Source: Acidobacteriota bacterium
GTDB taxonomy: Bacteria; Acidobacteriota; Terriglobia; Terriglobales; Acidobacteriaceae
NCBI GenBank assembly: GCA_021781255.1
Contig: JAJXXG010000534.1
Location: forward strand, 1-8,056
DNA: 8,056 nucleotides
Reading direction: 5' to 3'
Shown: positions 5,598 to 8,056 of the stretch, one piece after another
How positions within the stretch are numbered: the stretch's first letter is position 1
How the letters are laid out: each line of letters starts with the position of its first letter
Notes under the pieces: model-generated
Told to the model about the DNA's origin: nothing
The model's database searches: none
Seen by the model: the letters and a program-made list of their open reading frames with translations, nothing else
Made by a program: the position numbers and the translations under genes

Positions 5598-6023
5598 TTA
5601 CCGCAGGCGGGAACGAACATCAGGCCGGATGAGATAGAGGAAGAAAACAAGGTTGAGCAGGCCCTGAACGAGCGCCGGAAACTGATGCTCAACGGAGAAG
5701 ATCCAGAGGTTGTAACCGGCGAGAAGAAAGACTGTGGAGAGGGCTAGCGCCCAGGCCCAGCGAAGGAGAAGCATGAGGCCGAAACTGGCGGTAATAAATG
5801 CGGCGGAAAAACAGAGGAAGGCTGCCGGGTAATGGTGACCGTCGACAATGCCAATGACGATGATGGCGGCGAGAGCAAGCAAATAAAGACTGATGGCCGC
5901 GACGCCGGGGACGGGCAGGAGATTGATGCGCGGAGAGCTGGGCGCGACTTTGCCGCCGGGCTCGGCAGGCTGTGTGGCTGTGGGCTCGGGCTGGTTGGCG
6001 GCTTCTTGTGGAGTCTCAGGCAT
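5598..6023 (-). CDS. Four-helix integral membrane protein, function unknown (141 aa)
   Basis: I do not recognise a named family. The first 35 or so residues are a soluble, Pro/Glu/Gln/Ala-rich tail (PETPQEAANQPEPTATQPAEPGG). Four hydrophobic segments follow at about 40-60, 66-86, 89-110 and 116-132, and the protein ends in a short basic tail, RPDVRSRLR. By the positive-inside rule the C terminus, and therefore also the N-terminal tail, should be cytoplasmic. No catalytic or metal-binding motif is visible apart from an HH pair in the loop after helix 1. It starts 15 nt after the cytochrome gene stop on the same strand, so translation is probably coupled and the two are likely in one operon. 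The S9 peptidase start follows 85 nt after its stop. Confidence 0.8.
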   Translation of the reverse strand: MPETPQEAANQPEPTATQPAEPGGKVAPSSPRINLLPVPGVAAISLYLLALAAIIVIGIVDGHHYPAAFLCFSAAFITASFGLMLLLRWAWALALSTVFLLAGYNLWIFSVEHQFPALVQGLLNLVFFLYLIRPDVRSRLR

Positions 6024-6038
6024 CGGCGGCTCGATGGG

Positions 6039-6404
6039 TTAGAGGGTGTGCAGGTAGGCGAGAAGATCGCGGAGATCGGCGTCGCTCATGGGAATGGCTG
6101 GCATGGTTCCGTGGCCCTCAAGGATGGTGGCGGTGAGGCGCTCGTCAGTGGGCGGCGCGCCGGAGGGCATGGAAGGCAGCTTGGTGAGCGCCTGAAGGCC
6201 AGGGCCGTGAAGGCCGGCAGTAGTGGTGGGGTAATGGCAGCGCGCACACTTGGCACGGAAGACTGCCGCGCCGCGAGCTTCCTGCGGAGTCCACTGGGAT
6301 GCAGGCTTGGAAGGAGGCAGATGGCGGCAGCCGGAAAGCGCGAAGGGCAAGAGCGCCGAACCGGCAATGAGGCAGAGCAAGGCTGAACGAGAGCGGAAAG
6401 ACAT
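6039..6404 (-). CDS. Mono-heme cytochrome c, predicted lipoprotein
   Basis: This is a 121-residue exported class I type cytochrome c. The N terminus, MSFRSRSALLCLIAGSALLPFALSGC, is a lipoprotein signal with lipobox L-S-G-C, so C26 should carry the lipid and anchor the protein to a membrane on the periplasmic side. The heme motif is C53-A-R-C56-H57 in the typical context GAAVFRAKCARCHY. H57 is one axial ligand, and M101 in the segment GHGTMPAIPM is the likely second. The C-terminal helix, DLRDLLAYLHTL, matches the usual (I/L)xxYLxxL end. ATG 6404 is preferred over ATG 6422 (six residues longer) because GGGA lies just upstream and the signal peptide is then of normal length. It probably shuttles electrons to or from an unidentified partner, since no oxidase or dehydrogenase is in view. 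It follows dacB by 66 nt and precedes the membrane protein by 15 nt. Confidence 0.93.
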   Translation of the reverse strand: MSFRSRSALLCLIAGSALLPFALSGCRHLPPSKPASQWTPQEARGAAVFRAKCARCHYPTTTAGLHGPGLQALTKLPSMPSGAPPTDERLTATILEGHGTMPAIPMSDADLRDLLAYLHTL

Positions 6405-6470
6405 CCGTTCCCGATGATACATGGTGAGCGGGGACGCGGTTGAGGCCGAAGGCGATGCAGTGAGTGTGAA

Positions 6471-8056
6471 TTACTCGCTGGCGGCGATGGCCTCGCAGAT
6501 GCGCTCCATCGCTTCGCGATAGGCTTCGTCGCCGGGCATGTGGCCATTGACAAGGATGGAGAAGGCGATGACTTTGCCGCTGTCGGCCTTGAGATAACCA
6601 GAGAGCGAGCCGGTTTCGTTGAGGGTTCCGGTTTTGGCCCACAGGCGGCCTTTGAGCGGCGAGTGAAGGAAGCGATGCTGGAGTGTGCCATCCTCGCCAG
6701 CGACGGGAAAGGTGTTGCGCCACTGCATACCCCAGGACTGATGCGCGGCGTAAGTGAGCAACTGGGTGATGGCGCGCGGGGCGATGCGGTCATCCATGCT
6801 CATGCCGGAGCCGTCGTAGAAGAAGAATTCGTCGTTTTTGATGCCTGCATTGTTAAGGAACTGGCGGACGACGCGTGTGCCCTGCTCGAGGCTTCCGTCA
6901 CTGGCGCAGAGCTTGCCCAAAAGGCGAAGGAGCAGTTCGGCATGGAGATTCAGGCTTTCTTTGTTTGTGAATTTGATGTCTTCCGCGACTGGAACGGAGA
7001 CGTGTGTGGCAAGGATGCGGCGGCCGTTGAGCGGCGCTTCAACGGTGCTGAGCGTGACGGGCAGGAACTGGAGAAACGCGTCGCGCTCGCCTGAGAAGTC
7101 TCCGGTGCCAATGGGCAAACGGTGGGCAGAGGTGGAAGTGCCTTTGATCTGAATGCCTCGCTGCTCGAGAGCACGCTCAAAGGCAAGCGCTGTGAACTCA
7201 GCGGGATCGTTGACGGCAAGCGAAGTTTCAAGGCCCTGATGGGGCGCGGTTCCCCAGGCGCGCACGAGAAGGCTGCCGGGCATGCGCGAAAGGCCGGGAT
7301 GAGCCTGCTGGCCTGCGGGCGCGATGTTCATGGACGAATCGAGCGTGTAGTAATCGATGGGCGGATTCCATACGGTGAGCAATCCGCTGGGCGAGGCGGT
7401 GTCGGGCAGGAATTCGAGCTGGACGGTGTTGTCATTAAAGGTGAGCGCAGAGGCAGGCGCGCCATAGTCCCATTGCAGATCGTCCCATGACCACGAGGTG
7501 CCATAGGGCTCGGAGAGGAAGTAGCTGTCGTCGCCGATAACATTGCCATCAATGGTGCGTACACCGGCCTGTACGATCTGCTGCGCGAGGAGGTCTAGCA
7601 CGGCCATGGTTGGTGCTTTGGACGGCGCGGGGCCCGAAGCATCGGGCTCACGATAGGGGTAGATGCGGTTGCTGAGCGTGGGGTCGCCAACGCCCAGGAT
7701 GCTGAGATTGCCGTGGAGGGTACCGGCGGCGTCGACGGAGCCGTCGGCGACAACGTGGGTGGTCCAGGTGAGCGTGTCAACGGGGAGCAGTGCGAATGCG
7801 GCGGCGGTGGTTGCGAGCTTGGCGTTGGAGGCGGGCGTGAAGAGGCGGCTGTCATTGAGGCCATAAAGCTGCCTGCCGTCGAGGGTGGCCACGCTGATGC
7901 CAAAGTCGTCGAGGGCAACGCCGGGAGCAGAGACTATTTTCTGAATGCGTTCAGCGAGTGTGCCGGTGGGCTGGTGTCGGCGCGAGGTGCGGTGCTCCGC
8001 GCGGCGATGAGAATGGCTTTGAGCCGGAAGTGCGGCTGGCACAACGACCAGAGCCG
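6471..8056 (-). CDS. dacB: D-alanyl-D-alanine carboxypeptidase/endopeptidase (PBP4 type), 5' end outside window
   Basis: This is a periplasmic peptidase family S13 enzyme that trims or opens peptidoglycan stem-peptide cross-links. Numbering from the GTG at 8042, all three penicillin-binding motifs are present. They are S72-N-A-K75 (acylated Ser and general base), S363-L-N365 in TNKESLNLHAE, and K470-T-G472 in WAKTGTLN. The family segments GVGDP, DGSG (410-413), PVAGEDGT and GSLSGYL are also seen. Between motifs 1 and 2 lies the roughly 290-residue insertion typical of PBP4. The GTG at 8042 is probably not the start. The frame stays open to the window edge and reads A-L-V-V-V-P-A-A-L-P-A-Q-S, which looks like the hydrophobic core and cleavage site (ALPA/Q) of a signal peptide whose first residues lie beyond 8056. 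It is the first visible gene of the minus-strand run that ends with the S9 peptidase. Confidence 0.93.
   Translation of the reverse strand, partial: ALVVVPAALPAQSHSHRRAEHRTSRRHQPTGTLAERIQKIVSAPGVALDDFGISVATLDGRQLYGLNDSRLFTPASNAKLATTAAAFALLPVDTLTWTTHVVADGSVDAAGTLHGNLSILGVGDPTLSNRIYPYREPDASGPAPSKAPTMAVLDLLAQQIVQAGVRTIDGNVIGDDSYFLSEPYGTSWSWDDLQWDYGAPASALTFNDNTVQLEFLPDTASPSGLLTVWNPPIDYYTLDSSMNIAPAGQQAHPGLSRMPGSLLVRAWGTAPHQGLETSLAVNDPAEFTALAFERALEQRGIQIKGTSTSAHRLPIGTGDFSGERDAFLQFLPVTLSTVEAPLNGRRILATHVSVPVAEDIKFTNKESLNLHAELLLRLLGKLCASDGSLEQGTRVVRQFLNNAGIKNDEFFFYDGSGMSMDDRIAPRAITQLLTYAAHQSWGMQWRNTFPVAGEDGTLQHRFLHSPLKGRLWAKTGTLNETGSLSGYLKADSGKVIAFSILVNGHMPGDEAYREAMERICEAIAASE

Noticed and set aside
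5513..5692. 60-residue N-terminal extension of the S9 peptidase
   Set aside because: It would put a Ser/Arg/Cys-rich stretch before a good signal peptide and overlap the upstream gene by 95 bp, so the start at 5512 is preferred.
5832..6386. 184-codon plus-strand open frame opposite the membrane protein and cytochrome genes
   Set aside because: It spans two well-supported minus-strand genes and shows no domain, signal peptide or sensible start.
6540..7094. 184-codon plus-strand open frame opposite dacB
   Set aside because: It is antisense to the SxN/KTG half of dacB and has shadow-type composition with no domain.
1..8056. A new defence, mobile or biosynthetic system
   Set aside because: No integrase, transposase, toxin-antitoxin pair, nuclease, repeat array, terminal repeats or synthase domain was seen. 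All large genes are assignable to known families except two small membrane proteins.

Overview
This is an ordinary chromosomal stretch at roughly 60% GC, consistent with a Gram-negative bacterium. The most likely group is Acidobacteriota (Terriglobia/Acidobacteriaceae type). That placement is inferred from the protein style: secreted S9 peptidase with TolB blades, a mono-heme cytochrome lipoprotein, and PBP4-type dacB. It is not proven by any marker. I see no mobile element, CRISPR array, tRNA or rRNA, and no convincing new defence or biosynthetic system.

Layout from left to right. (1) 1-195, minus: the first 65 codons of a DinB-like four-helix-bundle protein, cut by the window edge. (2) 196-351: a divergent control region with a good sigma-54-type -24/-12 element, and an overlapping, weaker sigma-70-like element. 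(3) 352-579, plus: an unrecognised 75-residue protein with two membrane segments. (4) 580-711: a convergent gap holding a hairpin with a 9-bp stem. (5) 712-2280, minus: lipA then frr, 75 nt apart (lipoyl synthase and ribosome recycling factor). (6) 2281-2393: divergent control region. (7) 2394-3371, plus: a secreted polysaccharide deacetylase (CE4). (8) 3408-3452: a strong bidirectional terminator with a 14-bp perfect stem. (9) 3476-8056, minus: a four-gene run read from right to left, namely dacB (PBP4, cut by the right edge), a cytochrome c lipoprotein, a four-helix membrane protein, and a secreted S9 prolyl-oligopeptidase-family peptidase.

Together the genes suggest envelope maintenance and periplasmic degradation (dacB, CE4 deacetylase, S9 peptidase, membrane-anchored cytochrome) next to core metabolism and translation (lipA, frr). 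The four-gene minus-strand run is closely spaced and ends at the terminator, so it may be one operon, but its members have no obvious shared pathway. The points most worth checking are the sigma-54-like site before the small membrane protein, that protein itself, and the partial genes at both edges, which simple ORF calling would miss or truncate.
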